DNA from: Foliimonas ilicis
Lineage (GTDB): Bacteria; Pseudomonadota; Alphaproteobacteria; Rhizobiales; Rhizobiaceae
Direction of reading: 5' to 3'
Assembly (NCBI RefSeq): GCF_039939195.1
Contig: NZ_JBDUUH010000013.1
Span: 117,558 to 181,557, forward strand
DNA: 64,000 nt
The translations under genes and the position numbers were made by a program. A model generated the notes under the pieces. That model had not been told where the DNA came from and searched no databases. It saw nothing but the letters and a program-made list of their open reading frames with translations. Shown here piece after piece: positions 1 through 8,362 of this stretch. Numbering within the stretch: position 1 is the first letter of the stretch; every line of letters begins with the position of its first letter.

Positions 1-1327
1 CACCGGGCAACATTTCATTATCGAGCAGATCCACTCTTTCGGCTGCGTCACGGAGCATTGTTGGAGAAATGCTGTCGCTATTCCACAAGATGGCGTCTGT
101 CAGCGTCTCTCCTGACACGTAGCAATCGCTGGAAATCCACGCGAGTTTGCTTCCCGCAAGGCTCCTGTTCTCCGTGCTTGTTGCAGGTTCGATACCTGCG
201 ACACGACGCAGGAGCGTTGACTTGCCTGAGCCGCTCGGACCAACGATAACAACGAGGCCGCTCTCTGGAAAATCTATGCCAGCCATGACGTGATCGACGG
301 CGTGAAGCCTCGGCAGTTCCGGGGTTTCGGTAATGAGGAGCCGATTAAGCGCCGCAGCCGCTGCAAGTCCGTCTGCCTTGGCGTGGTATTGCTCTGAAAA
401 GCGGCGGAATGGAGCAAAATACTCGGGCGCGATCATTAGGATGAACAGGGTCTGCCACAGTTCAAGATTTGAGAATCCTGGGATCATCGCGAGCTTCAGA
501 TGACCGAGCCCCAGGAACACGGCGAGCATCGCGATCGACAGCGACGCGAAAAAGTCGATGACGGCAGAATTGAGGAATGCGACGCGCAGGACAGTCATCA
601 TGTTGGACGCGTATACTTGGAGCCGTTCGGCCAGCTTGGCCTCCTCAGCCGCCAGCCCATGATTGGCGAGGATCGTCGGCAGGGTACGGATGCGGTCCGC
701 GAACTGACCGGCCAGGCGGCTGAATGCGCGTTCCTGCGCGTCAGCACGCGTGCGGATCGTATCGCCGACCAGCACGAAGAAGATGATCATAACGGGCGTG
801 AGGCACAACAACAGCAGTACGGCCTGCCATGAAACGCAAATCAGGGCCGCCGCCGTCACCAAAGGACCTATGGCCATCATCAAAGTCGCGGCGCGATGGC
901 TGGTGACTAGTGCCGCGATCGCAGCTGGGTGACGCTGCATGCTCATCGTGAGCGTGCCCGTGGGAATGGATTGAAGAGCACGCCCGCTCATACTCTGTAG
1001 CATCTCGGCAGCCCCGCCCCTAAGATTTGCCGAGACCGTGATTTCGGTTCGCATCTGGATGCGATCCGAGATCAGCCCGGCCAGAGTGGCCGCCACGAGC
1101 AGGGCCGGAAGGGCGATTAGAAGCGACGTTTCCACCTCGCCACCCATCACCAGCCGTCCGACGAGGAGTGCGGTGGCTGCGGCAAAGCTCAGCCGCAGGA
1201 CCATGCGCGCAAACTGCCAACCGAGCAGCAGCTTCAAACCGGATGCGGCCGAAACACGTGCGCGAGAAATGGCGCCGAACGCAGACGACGGCGGCACTTT
1301 CGGAGTTGACACGACTTTCATGGTCAT
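1..1327 (-). CDS. cydD: Thiol reductant ABC exporter subunit CydD, partial (runs off left edge)
   Basis: About 442 residues are readable. CydDC exports glutathione/cysteine to the periplasm and is needed to assemble cytochrome bd. Several hydrophobic membrane segments come first; the start of the nucleotide-binding domain follows, with Walker A GPSGSGKST encoded near 220-250. The signature motif, Walker B and C-terminus lie outside the window. Two in-frame ATGs (1327 and 1321) could start it; AGAGAAG upstream serves 1327. It is divergent from cydA across a 103-base gap holding an FNR box. It is called CydD rather than CydC because it is the promoter-proximal gene of a divergent cyd locus; that choice is inference. 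Confidence 0.8.
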   Translation of the reverse strand, partial: MTMKVVSTPKVPPSSAFGAISRARVSAASGLKLLLGWQFARMVLRLSFAAATALLVGRLVMGGEVETSLLIALPALLVAATLAGLISDRIQMRTEITVSANLRGGAAEMLQSMSGRALQSIPTGTLTMSMQRHPAAIAALVTSHRAATLMMAIGPLVTAAALICVSWQAVLLLLCLTPVMIIFFVLVGDTIRTRADAQERAFSRLAGQFADRIRTLPTILANHGLAAEEAKLAERLQVYASNMMTVLRVAFLNSAVIDFFASLSIAMLAVFLGLGHLKLAMIPGFSNLELWQTLFILMIAPEYFAPFRRFSEQYHAKADGLAAAAALNRLLITETPELPRLHAVDHVMAGIDFPESGLVVIVGPSGSGKSTLLRRVAGIEPATSTENRSLAGSKLAWISSDCYVSGETLTDAILWNSDSISPTMLRDAAERVDLLDNEMLPG

Positions 1328-1361
1328 ATGCCGCTTCTCTCATGTGCTTGGTTGAGGCGAG

Positions 1362-1375
1362 TTGATCCAGATCAA
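1362..1375. promoter_or_regulatory. FNR/FnrN box in the cydD-cydA intergenic region
   Basis: The sequence TTGATCCAGATCAA is a perfect match to the alphaproteobacterial FNR/FnrN consensus TTGAT-N4-ATCAA. Its centre is 62-63 bases upstream of the cydA ATG and about 41 bases upstream of the cydD start, so it could activate both divergent genes at low oxygen. A matching FnrN-type regulator is encoded at 4851-5573. Confidence 0.88.
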
Positions 1376-1430
1376 AGGGCAGGGATGCTCGTGGGTCTAG
1401 GAGGTAGACATCTCCGAAAGGACTCTTCTG

Positions 1431-2999
1431 ATGACAGATCCCTTGCTTGTCGACCTCTCGCGGCTGCAATTCGCGTTGACTGCCATGTACCATTTCCTCT
1501 TTGTTCCGCTGACGCTTGGTCTCTCCATACTCATTGCGATGATGGAGACAGTTTATGTGATGACCCGCCGGACAATTTGGCGCGACATGACGAAGTTCTG
1601 GGGGGTGCTGTTTGGCATCAACTTCGCCCTCGGGGTTGCCACCGGCATTACCATGGAGTTTCAGTTCGGCATGAACTGGGCTTACTATTCGCACTATGTC
1701 GGCGACGTGTTCGGCGCGCCGCTCGCCATCGAGGGCCTGATGGCATTTTTCCTCGAGGCAACCTTCATCGGTCTGTTCTTCTTCGGCTGGGAGCGTCTCT
1801 CCGCTCGAGGGCATCTCGCCGTCACATGGCTTATGGCGCTCGGCGCAAATTTTTCAGCACTATGGATCCTGATCGCCAATGGATGGATGCAAAATCCGGT
1901 CGGCTCGGCGTTCAACCCCGACACGATGCGCATGGAAGTCACCGATTTCATGGCTGTGCTACTCAATCCGGTCGCGCAAGCGAAGTTCGTTCACACCGTC
2001 TCGGCCGGCTATGTCTGCGGCGCGGTGTTCGTGCTCGGCGTCTCGGCTTGGTATCTGTTGCGCGGTCGCCACATTGAACTCGCAAGGCGTTCCTTCGTCA
2101 TCGCCTCGGCATTCGGTGTTGCCTCGACGCTGTCTGTCATCGTGTTGGGGGACGAAAGCGGCTATGCTCTGACCGACAACCAGAAGATGAAGCTCGCGGC
2201 CATGGAGGCCATGTGGGAAACAGAGTCCGCGCCCGCGTCGTTTACCCTGTTCGGCATTCCTAGCCAATCGGGTCGCGAGACGCGGTTGCATGTCCAGGTA
2301 CCATGGGTCATGGGGCTGATCGGCACTCGCTCTATCGACAAGGAGATTCCAGGCATCACCGAGCTCGTGGCACATGCCGAGGAGCGGATTCGCAACGGTA
2401 TTCCCGCCTACGATGCGCTCGAGGCGATCAAGTCGGACCGCACAGACGCGTCCGCTCGCGCGGCCTTCGATGCGTCCTCTGCGGATCTCGGCTATGCGCT
2501 GTTGCTCAAGCAATATGTAGAAGATCCGCGGCAGGCGAGCGAACAGCAGATCAAGGATGCCGCATGGTCAACGGTGCCGCACGTACCGTCACTGTTCTTC
2601 ACCTTCCGTTTGATGGTGCTCTGCAGCTTCGTCCTGCTCGCTGTCTTCGTCGTCTCGCTCTGGCACACGATGCGCGAGGAGGAAGCGCCGAGATGGCTAT
2701 TCCGCATGGCATTGCTGGCTATGCCGCTGCCTTGGATCGCGGCGGAGGTCGGCTGGTTTGTCGCCGAATTCGGCCGTCAGCCCTGGATCATCGAGGGCGT
2801 GCTACCGACTTTCCTGGCGACGTCCGCGCTCGGCATTACCGATCTGCTCATTACCATCGCCGGCTTCACGATCGTCTATGGCGTTCTGGCGGTCATCGAG
2901 GTGAAGCTGATGCTGGCCGCGATCCGCAAAGGACCCGAAGTCGCCGAACTCCTTGAGGATACGGCGTCCTCTGCTTCACGCTTCCAGCCCGCCGAATGA
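1431..2999 (+). CDS. cydA: Cytochrome bd ubiquinol oxidase subunit I
   Basis: This 522-residue protein is the heme-bearing, quinol-oxidising subunit of the high-affinity bd oxidase, which reduces O2 to water in the inner membrane without pumping protons. The N-terminal LSRLQFALTAMYHFLFVPLTLG holds the conserved His ligand region (LQFALTAMYHFLF). Further on are GWFVAEFGRQPW and a periplasmic Q-loop. Length and motifs fit the family. A good ribosome site (GAAAGGAC) precedes the ATG. cydB follows after about 25 bases, and an FNR box sits about 60 bases upstream. Confidence 0.97.
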   Translation: MTDPLLVDLSRLQFALTAMYHFLFVPLTLGLSILIAMMETVYVMTRRTIWRDMTKFWGVLFGINFALGVATGITMEFQFGMNWAYYSHYVGDVFGAPLAIEGLMAFFLEATFIGLFFFGWERLSARGHLAVTWLMALGANFSALWILIANGWMQNPVGSAFNPDTMRMEVTDFMAVLLNPVAQAKFVHTVSAGYVCGAVFVLGVSAWYLLRGRHIELARRSFVIASAFGVASTLSVIVLGDESGYALTDNQKMKLAAMEAMWETESAPASFTLFGIPSQSGRETRLHVQVPWVMGLIGTRSIDKEIPGITELVAHAEERIRNGIPAYDALEAIKSDRTDASARAAFDASSADLGYALLLKQYVEDPRQASEQQIKDAAWSTVPHVPSLFFTFRLMVLCSFVLLAVFVVSLWHTMREEEAPRWLFRMALLAMPLPWIAAEVGWFVAEFGRQPWIIEGVLPTFLATSALGITDLLITIAGFTIVYGVLAVIEVKLMLAAIRKGPEVAELLEDTASSASRFQPAE

Positions 3000-3024
3000 C
3001 GCCGCTTCGCAAAGGTCAATGACA

Positions 3025-4173
3025 ATGATTGAATTCCTCTTCGATTACCAAACGCTCCGGCTGGCTTGGTGGATCCTGCTCGGCGTCTTGCTCGTAGGCT
3101 TTGCCGCAACCGATGGCTTCGATATGGGCACGGGTGCACTGCTGCCTTTTGTGGCCCGAACCGATACCGAACGGCGCGTCGTCATCAACACCATCGGACC
3201 GGTCTGGGAAGGCAATCAGGTCTGGTTCATCCTCGGGGGCGGGGCTATCTTCGCTGCTTGGCCGGCACTTTACGCTCTGAGCTTCTCCGGCTTCTATCTC
3301 GCGATGTTCCTGGTATTGATGGCGCTGATATTGCGGCCGGTTTCCATCAAGTACCGTTCGAAGCGTCCGGAGCTGGTATGGCGAACCCGCTGGGACTGGG
3401 CGCTGTTCGTCGGCAGCGCGGTTCCTGCCCTGATCTTCGGGGTCGCCGTGGGCAACACCCTGCAGGGCGTACCGTTTCACTTCACGCCGGACCTTCGCCC
3501 GATCTACGAGGGTAACCTTTTTGGGCTGCTCAATCCGCTGGCGCTCTATTGCGGTCTGGTATCACTATCGATGATCGTCATGCACGGGGCGGCTTGGCTG
3601 ACCTTCAAGGCTGAAGGCGCGGTGGCGGCGCGGGCGAGGGTGCTCGGCGGCAAAGCCGCGGTCATCGCGTCGGCGCTTTTCGCTGGCGGAGGCGTGCTGG
3701 TGTGGCTGGGCCTGCTCGGCGGCTATCGCGTCACCTCGCCGGTTGTCTGGGACGGGCCGTCCAATCCTCTCGGCAAGACGGTTATTGCGGACGGGGGAGC
3801 ATGGCTCGCCAACTTCCACGCATACCCGATCCTGTGGCTGGTGCCTTTGCTTGGCGTCGCGTCACCACTGCTCGCCGCCCTAGGCTTCCGGGCAGGCAAG
3901 GAGGGGCTGACTTTCCTCGCCTCGAAGCTCGGCGTTGCCATGATAATCGCGACAGTCGGCGTCGCCATGTTCCCCATCCTGTTGCCGTCCAGCACCAGCC
4001 CGGACCACTCGCTTGCTGTGTTTGATGCTTCGTCGAGCCGCGCGACGCTACGCAACATGCTAATCGCCACCGTGATCTTCATGCCAATCATCCTTGCCTA
4101 CACCGCCTGGGTCTACAAGGTGCTGTGGGGCAAGGTGAGCGAAAAGAGCATTGAAAGCGGCCACTCTTACTGA
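3025..4173 (+). CDS. cydB: Cytochrome bd ubiquinol oxidase subunit II
   Basis: This 382-residue polytopic partner of CydA has typical motifs: VGFAATDGFDMG near residue 25, then GPVWEGNQVWF and a hydrophobic pattern across the whole length. An upstream in-frame ATG at 3019 gives two extra residues, but the AAAGG ribosome site at 3011-3015 is better spaced for 3025. A still longer reading into cydA is unlikely, as those residues do not belong to the family. It lies second in a cydA-cydB-cydX-hemerythrin operon. Confidence 0.96.
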   Translation: MIEFLFDYQTLRLAWWILLGVLLVGFAATDGFDMGTGALLPFVARTDTERRVVINTIGPVWEGNQVWFILGGGAIFAAWPALYALSFSGFYLAMFLVLMALILRPVSIKYRSKRPELVWRTRWDWALFVGSAVPALIFGVAVGNTLQGVPFHFTPDLRPIYEGNLFGLLNPLALYCGLVSLSMIVMHGAAWLTFKAEGAVAARARVLGGKAAVIASALFAGGGVLVWLGLLGGYRVTSPVVWDGPSNPLGKTVIADGGAWLANFHAYPILWLVPLLGVASPLLAALGFRAGKEGLTFLASKLGVAMIIATVGVAMFPILLPSSTSPDHSLAVFDASSSRATLRNMLIATVIFMPIILAYTAWVYKVLWGKVSEKSIESGHSY

Positions 4174-4195
4174 CATTTGTTCGGAGAATTGACAC

Positions 4196-4327
4196 ATGTG
4201 GTATTTTGCCTGGATCCTCGGCCTTGGTCTCGCAGCCGCCGTCGGCATTCTCAACGCGCTTTGGTACGAGTTGCGCACCGTCCGAAACGAACCTGTCGAC
4301 GAGACGGTTCAACTCCCCACGCCTTGA
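4196..4327 (+). CDS. cydX: Cytochrome bd small subunit CydX
   Basis: This 43-residue protein begins MWYFAWILGLGLAAAVGIL and continues NALWYE, the hallmark CydX pattern of an N-terminal Trp-Tyr, one transmembrane helix and a short acidic/Glu tail. CydX stabilises the hemes of the bd oxidase. It lies 22 bases after cydB with GGAGAA upstream of its ATG. The frame ends at TGA 4325-4327. Size, position and motif make the call firm. Confidence 0.93.
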   Translation: MWYFAWILGLGLAAAVGILNALWYELRTVRNEPVDETVQLPTP

Positions 4328-4350
4328 CGCCGTGCCTGGAGGAAGCCGTC

Positions 4351-4845
4351 ATGAAGGACAGGGAATCCGCGCCGCGGTGCGCGCGAACGGAACAATGCCC
4401 CGTACATGGTGCATGCGCTCCGGCTCGCTTCATTCCCTGCATCGATATGGCTATGGTGCATGTGCAGAAGCTCAAACTCTGCGACGCACTCGAGGCGATT
4501 GCTGACGACTTGCCGTCACGTCTTGATCAACTGCAATGTCTGGTGATTGCCAGCAGCCTGGTGCCCCTGCTGAGGGAATGTCACCGCTTCGAGGAGGAGT
4601 TCGTCTTTCCTGTGTTTGCACGTAGCCGCAGTGGCAGCGGGATCGTGGCGCGACTGACCTCAGAACATTTGGAGGACGATTGCGCGGCGGAGGATCTCAG
4701 CGAAGCGCTGCTGGCCTATGGCCACGGCCGGCCAATCGAGAATCCGGAGGCCTTCGGCTACATGCTACGCGCGCTATTCGGCTCCATGCGGCGGCATATC
4801 GCTTTCGAGCGCGATCATCTGCTGCCTGACATGGCTAGCGGTTGA
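4351..4845 (+). CDS. Hemerythrin-like domain protein of the cyd operon
   Basis: This 164-residue protein has a hemerythrin HHE-type pattern: HRFEEEFVFP, then SEHLEDD, then RRHIAFERDHLLP. The spaced His and Glu/Asp residues are the usual ligands of a diiron O2/NO-responsive four-helix bundle. A Cys-rich N-terminus (CARTEQCPVHGAC) is less usual and might bind metal. The ATG at 4351 has a strong GGAGGAAG site; a longer in-frame reading overlaps cydX and is rejected. It follows cydX by 23 bases, so a role in sensing or buffering O2 or NO around the oxidase is inferred. Its stop is 5 bases from the convergent fnrN end. Confidence 0.8.
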   Translation: MKDRESAPRCARTEQCPVHGACAPARFIPCIDMAMVHVQKLKLCDALEAIADDLPSRLDQLQCLVIASSLVPLLRECHRFEEEFVFPVFARSRSGSGIVARLTSEHLEDDCAAEDLSEALLAYGHGRPIENPEAFGYMLRALFGSMRRHIAFERDHLLPDMASG

Positions 4846-4850
4846 GCCAC

Positions 4851-5573
4851 TCAGCCGCCGGCTCGAAGAGCCAGCCGCCGGAGATCGTCCACGACAACGT
4901 GACGGTTGTTCTCGATGCGGATGACAGTGTCGCCGCGCAGGCGCGTCAGTTGTCGGCTCACAGTTTCGATCGTCAGGCCGAGGAAATCGGCAATCTCGGA
5001 GCGGGACAGCGGAAGGTCGAAAGCGGCGCTACGGCGGTCAGGCTCTGCCGCGGGGTCGATGTTGTGGGCAATCATCAGCAGGAAACTCGCGACCTTTTCC
5101 GATGCAGACTTGCGCCCGAGCGTCACCATCCAATCGCGCGCCTGATCAAGTTCCTTCAGCGTCTGGTCGAGCAGCCGGTGCTCCAGGCCGGGCTGCTCGA
5201 CCATCATGCGCTCGAGAACCCCGCGCGGGAAGGAACATAGCTCGACTTGGGTCGCCGCTTCAGCCGTAACCGCGCTCTCCGCCTTGAACGGTCGGCCGAG
5301 AAAGTCTGGAACGAACTGCAACCCGACGATCTGTTGGCGGCCGTCGGGCATCGTTTTCGTCAGTTTGACGACCCCTGACATCACATTCGAATAATGGTCA
5401 ATGCTTTCCGCCTCGCCGATGAGTTCTTCGCCTGTGTATGCTTTGTGTTTGGAGGACGATTTTGCAAGCATTACAAGCTGGTCCGCGTGCAGAGCGCCGC
5501 AAATGCCGCCGTGCCGCGCTTCGCAGGAGGCGCAGAGGACGGGAATTCCCTTTGTGTGGACGTCTTCACGCAT
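4851..5573 (-). CDS. fnrN: FNR-type oxygen-responsive transcription regulator (FnrN/FnrL-like)
   Basis: This 240-residue CRP/FNR-family protein has the FNR cysteine set C14, C17, C25 (CASCEARHGGIC) plus C113, expected to hold an O2-labile 4Fe-4S cluster. A cyclic-nucleotide-binding-like fold follows. The C-terminal helix-turn-helix SRSEIADFLGLTIETVSRQL carries the E-x2-SR recognition pattern for TTGAT half sites. It is convergent with the cyd operon, whose promoter has a perfect box. It is the obvious candidate regulator of the boxes at 1362 and 27555. No perfect FNR box is seen in its own upstream region. Confidence 0.92.
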   Translation of the reverse strand: MREDVHTKGIPVLCASCEARHGGICGALHADQLVMLAKSSSKHKAYTGEELIGEAESIDHYSNVMSGVVKLTKTMPDGRQQIVGLQFVPDFLGRPFKAESAVTAEAATQVELCSFPRGVLERMMVEQPGLEHRLLDQTLKELDQARDWMVTLGRKSASEKVASFLLMIAHNIDPAAEPDRRSAAFDLPLSRSEIADFLGLTIETVSRQLTRLRGDTVIRIENNRHVVVDDLRRLALRAGG

Positions 5574-5613
5574 GATTTCTTTCTATAACGTACTTGGCTT
5601 CCATGCACCACGT

Positions 5614-5635
5614 GATTGCGGGCTTTATCGCAATC
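5614..5635. promoter_or_regulatory. Inverted repeat upstream of fnrN
   Basis: The 7-base arms GATTGCG and CGCAATC flank an 8-base spacer, 41 bases upstream of the fnrN start codon. Position and symmetry suggest an operator. It does not match the FNR consensus, and the protein that would bind it is unknown. Confidence 0.4.
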
Positions 5636-5996
5636 CCATTGTCAACTTGGACCGACGCATAACAGTTATTCAATTTCAGACGAGGGTGTTCATGTTTTTA
5701 GGCCGACATCTCAGTTGTTAGTTACTCAATCCCGGTGACGCTCGCATCTACCGTCGAATGCGTGAGCTTGTACATTCTTGGCTGAACAGTACTTGGGAAA
5801 TTTCACCGAAGGCCGTCGCCTGGATTGAAACGCTGGTTTGATGCGCAAGGCGATGGAAAGCGAAAAGCCAAAATTTGTCAGAAGCAGGACGCATTAAGAG
5901 GTTGGAATGCAGTGACGCATGGATCGTATGTATCTTGGGGTTTGGAATGAAGTGGTGGCAAGTCTGTCTTTTGGGCTCAGCGCATGCAAGCCCTGA

Positions 5997-6263
5997 ATGG
6001 TCCTGTTGCCATGGCAACTCCGCCAGCCAGAACCGGCACCGAAAATCCTTCGGCGCAGAGTTGCGGAACTCATCGTGGCCATAACGCGCGAACGGGCTGA
6101 AATCATAAAAGAAATGCGGGCTGACCGTACGTTTCGGTTGCCGGGGCGCGTCGCGGCTATTGAGATGTGCATCGAGTATGAGTTGGCCGCTTACGAACAC
6201 ATGCACGGAATCTATCAACGCAATGACAGCAGGAACTCGTTGGGGCCGTCCATGGATGAATAG
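5997..6263 (+). CDS. Small hypothetical protein
   Basis: An 88-residue frame whose middle part (AELIVAITRERAEIIKEM, then AAIEMCIEYELAAYEHM) looks like real charged amphipathic helices. No family is recognised. No good ribosome site precedes the ATG, so the start is uncertain and a GTG further in (before AITRERAE) is possible. The 420 bases between it and fnrN hold only the inverted repeat at 5614-5635 and no other convincing gene. Confidence 0.42.
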   Translation: MVLLPWQLRQPEPAPKILRRRVAELIVAITRERAEIIKEMRADRTFRLPGRVAAIEMCIEYELAAYEHMHGIYQRNDSRNSLGPSMDE

Positions 6264-6361
6264 ACACAAATCCAAGAACGGCTTCGACTGACGGTCAATC
6301 TGTTCCTGCTACGAGCAGGTAATAATTTCTTTGAAAGGTTAGCTCTGGGAGGGCTTGGAAA

Positions 6362-6595
6362 ATGAAAAACAGAATTATACACACCTTAATCGTCGCACTT
6401 AAACAGGATAGACAAATGCCAACGCTCGTTGAAGAACTTCGTGCCGTAGCGGCCAGCCCGGCCAGCCGGACAAAGGCAGAGATGGTAGAAATTTTGCTTG
6501 CCGCTGCTGATCGGATCGAAGCAAACCGTATCGAGATGACAAGAATGAAACATAACAGCGAGAATACGGGCCGATCCGGTAGAGGCACCGCGTAA
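6362..6595 (+). CDS. Small hypothetical protein
   Basis: A 77-residue frame with a good ribosome site (GGGAGGGCTTGGAAA) before its ATG. The core TLVEELRAVAASPASRTK followed by AEMVEILLAAADRIE is a plausible helical pair. It has no recognised domain, signal peptide or membrane segment. It may form a pair with the gene ending at 6263. Confidence 0.5.
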   Translation: MKNRIIHTLIVALKQDRQMPTLVEELRAVAASPASRTKAEMVEILLAAADRIEANRIEMTRMKHNSENTGRSGRGTA

Positions 6596-6997
6596 AAACG
6601 AAATGCAAGTCGAGTGCAAAACGGGTGGCGGAACCGTCATCCAGTTACCGATAAAACACCGACAACTCCATTGCTTGCAAATCCTGCGAGCAGGAATTCG
6701 GAAGATGGGACGCCGTGAAAGGCAAAGTTCATGATACGGCCATGCCGAACGCGGCATCTTGTCAAGAGCGCTTTCAAGAGGACCGAGGGACAGCATCAAC
6801 GACTGTGATTATCCTCATAGTGTAAGGCCCGGATAGGAACAGCGCCAGACAGTCACTGATAGATATGGTGGGTGCACACAGGCTGCAAAAGACAGGGAAA
6901 ACGACAATGCAAAGCTGCCAGTTGTCGAGGACGATGATGCGCTGCGAACCCCTAAAGCATTCAAGTTTCAAAATTGTTCAGATTAAGCGTTAGGTAA
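6596..6997. other. Gene-poor interval
   Basis: No gene, RNA or clear regulatory element is seen here. The open frames on both strands lack ribosome sites and family motifs. Confidence 0.5.
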
Positions 6998-7219
6998 TTA
7001 GATGGTGTCTGGATACGGACGGGGGCTGGCATCTTCGAGCGCTTTCAATCCCTTCGGTGTTATCTTCACGACAAATTCGCCAAGATCGTCCGGACCAATC
7101 AAGCGAACGTAACCCTTCACTGCAAGGTTCCTTGCCTGTCTGTGATAGGCGGGGAGTATTGTTTCGGATCGTACAATTTTCTTCAAATAGAATAATTGCG
7201 CCCTCTGAAGAGACGACAT
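6998..7219 (-). CDS. Small hypothetical protein, possibly winged-helix
   Basis: A 73-residue frame starting MSSLQRAQLFYLKKIV. The chosen ATG has a strong GAGGGAA ribosome site 5 bases upstream; a longer reading from a TTG at 7276 lacks one. The pattern RNLAVKGYVRLIG followed by FVVKITPKGLKALED resembles the recognition helix, wing and final helix of MarR- or PadR-like winged-helix proteins. It is very short for a regulator, and DNA binding is inference only. Confidence 0.55.
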   Translation of the reverse strand: MSSLQRAQLFYLKKIVRSETILPAYHRQARNLAVKGYVRLIGPDDLGEFVVKITPKGLKALEDASPRPYPDTI

Positions 7220-7276
7220 TGTTCCCTCGTTAATCTGTTCGCAAAATGTAACTAAGTCGATAAATGTCTTCGGCAA

Positions 7277-7660
7277 TCATCCGTTTGAATGAAAACGCAC
7301 TTTTTACCGCAAAACAGTATCTAATTAGACCAAAGCAGGATCAGGTTGAAGGTGAGACCCGGCCGGAGATTTCTCGGACGCCAAACCGGGTCTCGTGGCT
7401 GCGCAGGTCGTCGCAGCTAAGATCAGCTTTCCAGAAAACTTAGATCTTATCAACCAGATTTAGAAGTGAGACCTGTTTGTCGAGCTAGGGTTTAGTCAGC
7501 GGGACTCAAGGCGCTTTTAATTATCGTACGCCGTTGCGACCATTCCACTACCAAATAACACATCTGCTTAGCGACAACGTCCATTCAACCCCCACAAGGC
7601 TTGGAGAGAGTGGGGCAAATTCATGTCGAAAAAGTAGGTAAGATGCGCCAACCTTTTACG
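7277..7660. other. Gene-poor interval
   Basis: AT-richer than its surroundings. It contains the nearby copies GGTGAGACCCGG and AACCGGGTCTCG around 7350-7395, an imperfect inverted repeat, and no convincing gene. Confidence 0.4.
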
Positions 7661-7957
7661 CTAGTGATGATGCTCAGGCATTTCTTTCAGCTGCTCTTTC
7701 GTCCAGGTCGTCACTGCATGGACGTCCCCATCTCCATCGCGCATAAAGTCCAAATCTGTTATAGCCACCGCAACCGGCTTCGCTCCGATGCCGAGAAAGC
7801 CACCGACGTCAATTATGGCCTCGGCGCTGAGTCCAGTGCCGTGCAAATGGGAAACGGTTCCAATCTTATGATCATCCGCGCCATAGACGGTGGCATCTTG
7901 CAGGATATCTTCGGTTAGCTCGGCGGCTGTAAGGCGAACATGCTTTGAGTGGTCCAT
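7661..7957 (-). CDS. PRC-barrel domain protein
   Basis: A 98-residue protein with a PRC-barrel pattern: LTEDILQDATVYGADDHKIG then VSHLHGTG, IIDVGGFLGIGAKPVAVAI and a final helix WTKEQLKEMPEHH. Rhizobial stand-alone PRC-barrel proteins of this type are common near stress genes; their substrate is unknown. There is no signal peptide. The start at 7957 has GGAGTTTGAAA before it. It is a single-gene unit upstream of a gene-poor interval. Confidence 0.8.
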   Translation of the reverse strand: MDHSKHVRLTAAELTEDILQDATVYGADDHKIGTVSHLHGTGLSAEAIIDVGGFLGIGAKPVAVAITDLDFMRDGDGDVHAVTTWTKEQLKEMPEHHH

Positions 7958-8362
7958 TTCAAACTCCAGTGTTGGAGCCGCAATAACATTTCTTCAAACC
8001 ATTTTGTTCCATGAGACGTCTTGGTGGAATTAGTAGAAATGGCACCAAGATGCATAATTTAGAAGGACTCTCATCGTATCCATCACAGAGCACATGTTGG
8101 CCTGCCCACCATGCACAGGCCTGATATTTAGGTAAACTCTGTCGAAGTTTTGCCGTTGTGAGGCCGGTTATCATTGTAGTGGTGCCGTCATGGCTCAGCG
8201 AGCCGTTTGGTTTCTGCCATGTAACTGACCAGTTTTTTCGGGACATTGTCGCGAAGCGTGATTTCGGCGGCATGCGACGCTTCGATGGAGCCTTTTGAGA
8301 CGCACGAAAATTCTCGTCCCGTCGGAGTCAATTTTAAGGGTTAGGACCTATTGTCCTTGGAT
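7958..8362. other. Gene-poor interval with a possible gene relic
   Basis: On the minus strand near 8185-8335 one frame reads ASHAAEITLRDNVPKKLV then MAETKRLAEP and a stop, which looks like the tail of a lost gene. No start or family is recognised. The rest shows nothing. Confidence 0.3.

Noticed and set aside
170..215. T-loop-like GCAGGTTCGATACCTGC suggesting a tRNA
   Set aside because: It lies within the ATPase domain of cydD and there is no acceptor stem, anticodon arm or CCA end around it.
5748..6275. 175-codon minus-strand open frame
   Set aside because: Composition is rich in Cys, His and Phe like a chance frame, and it overlaps a better plus-strand candidate.
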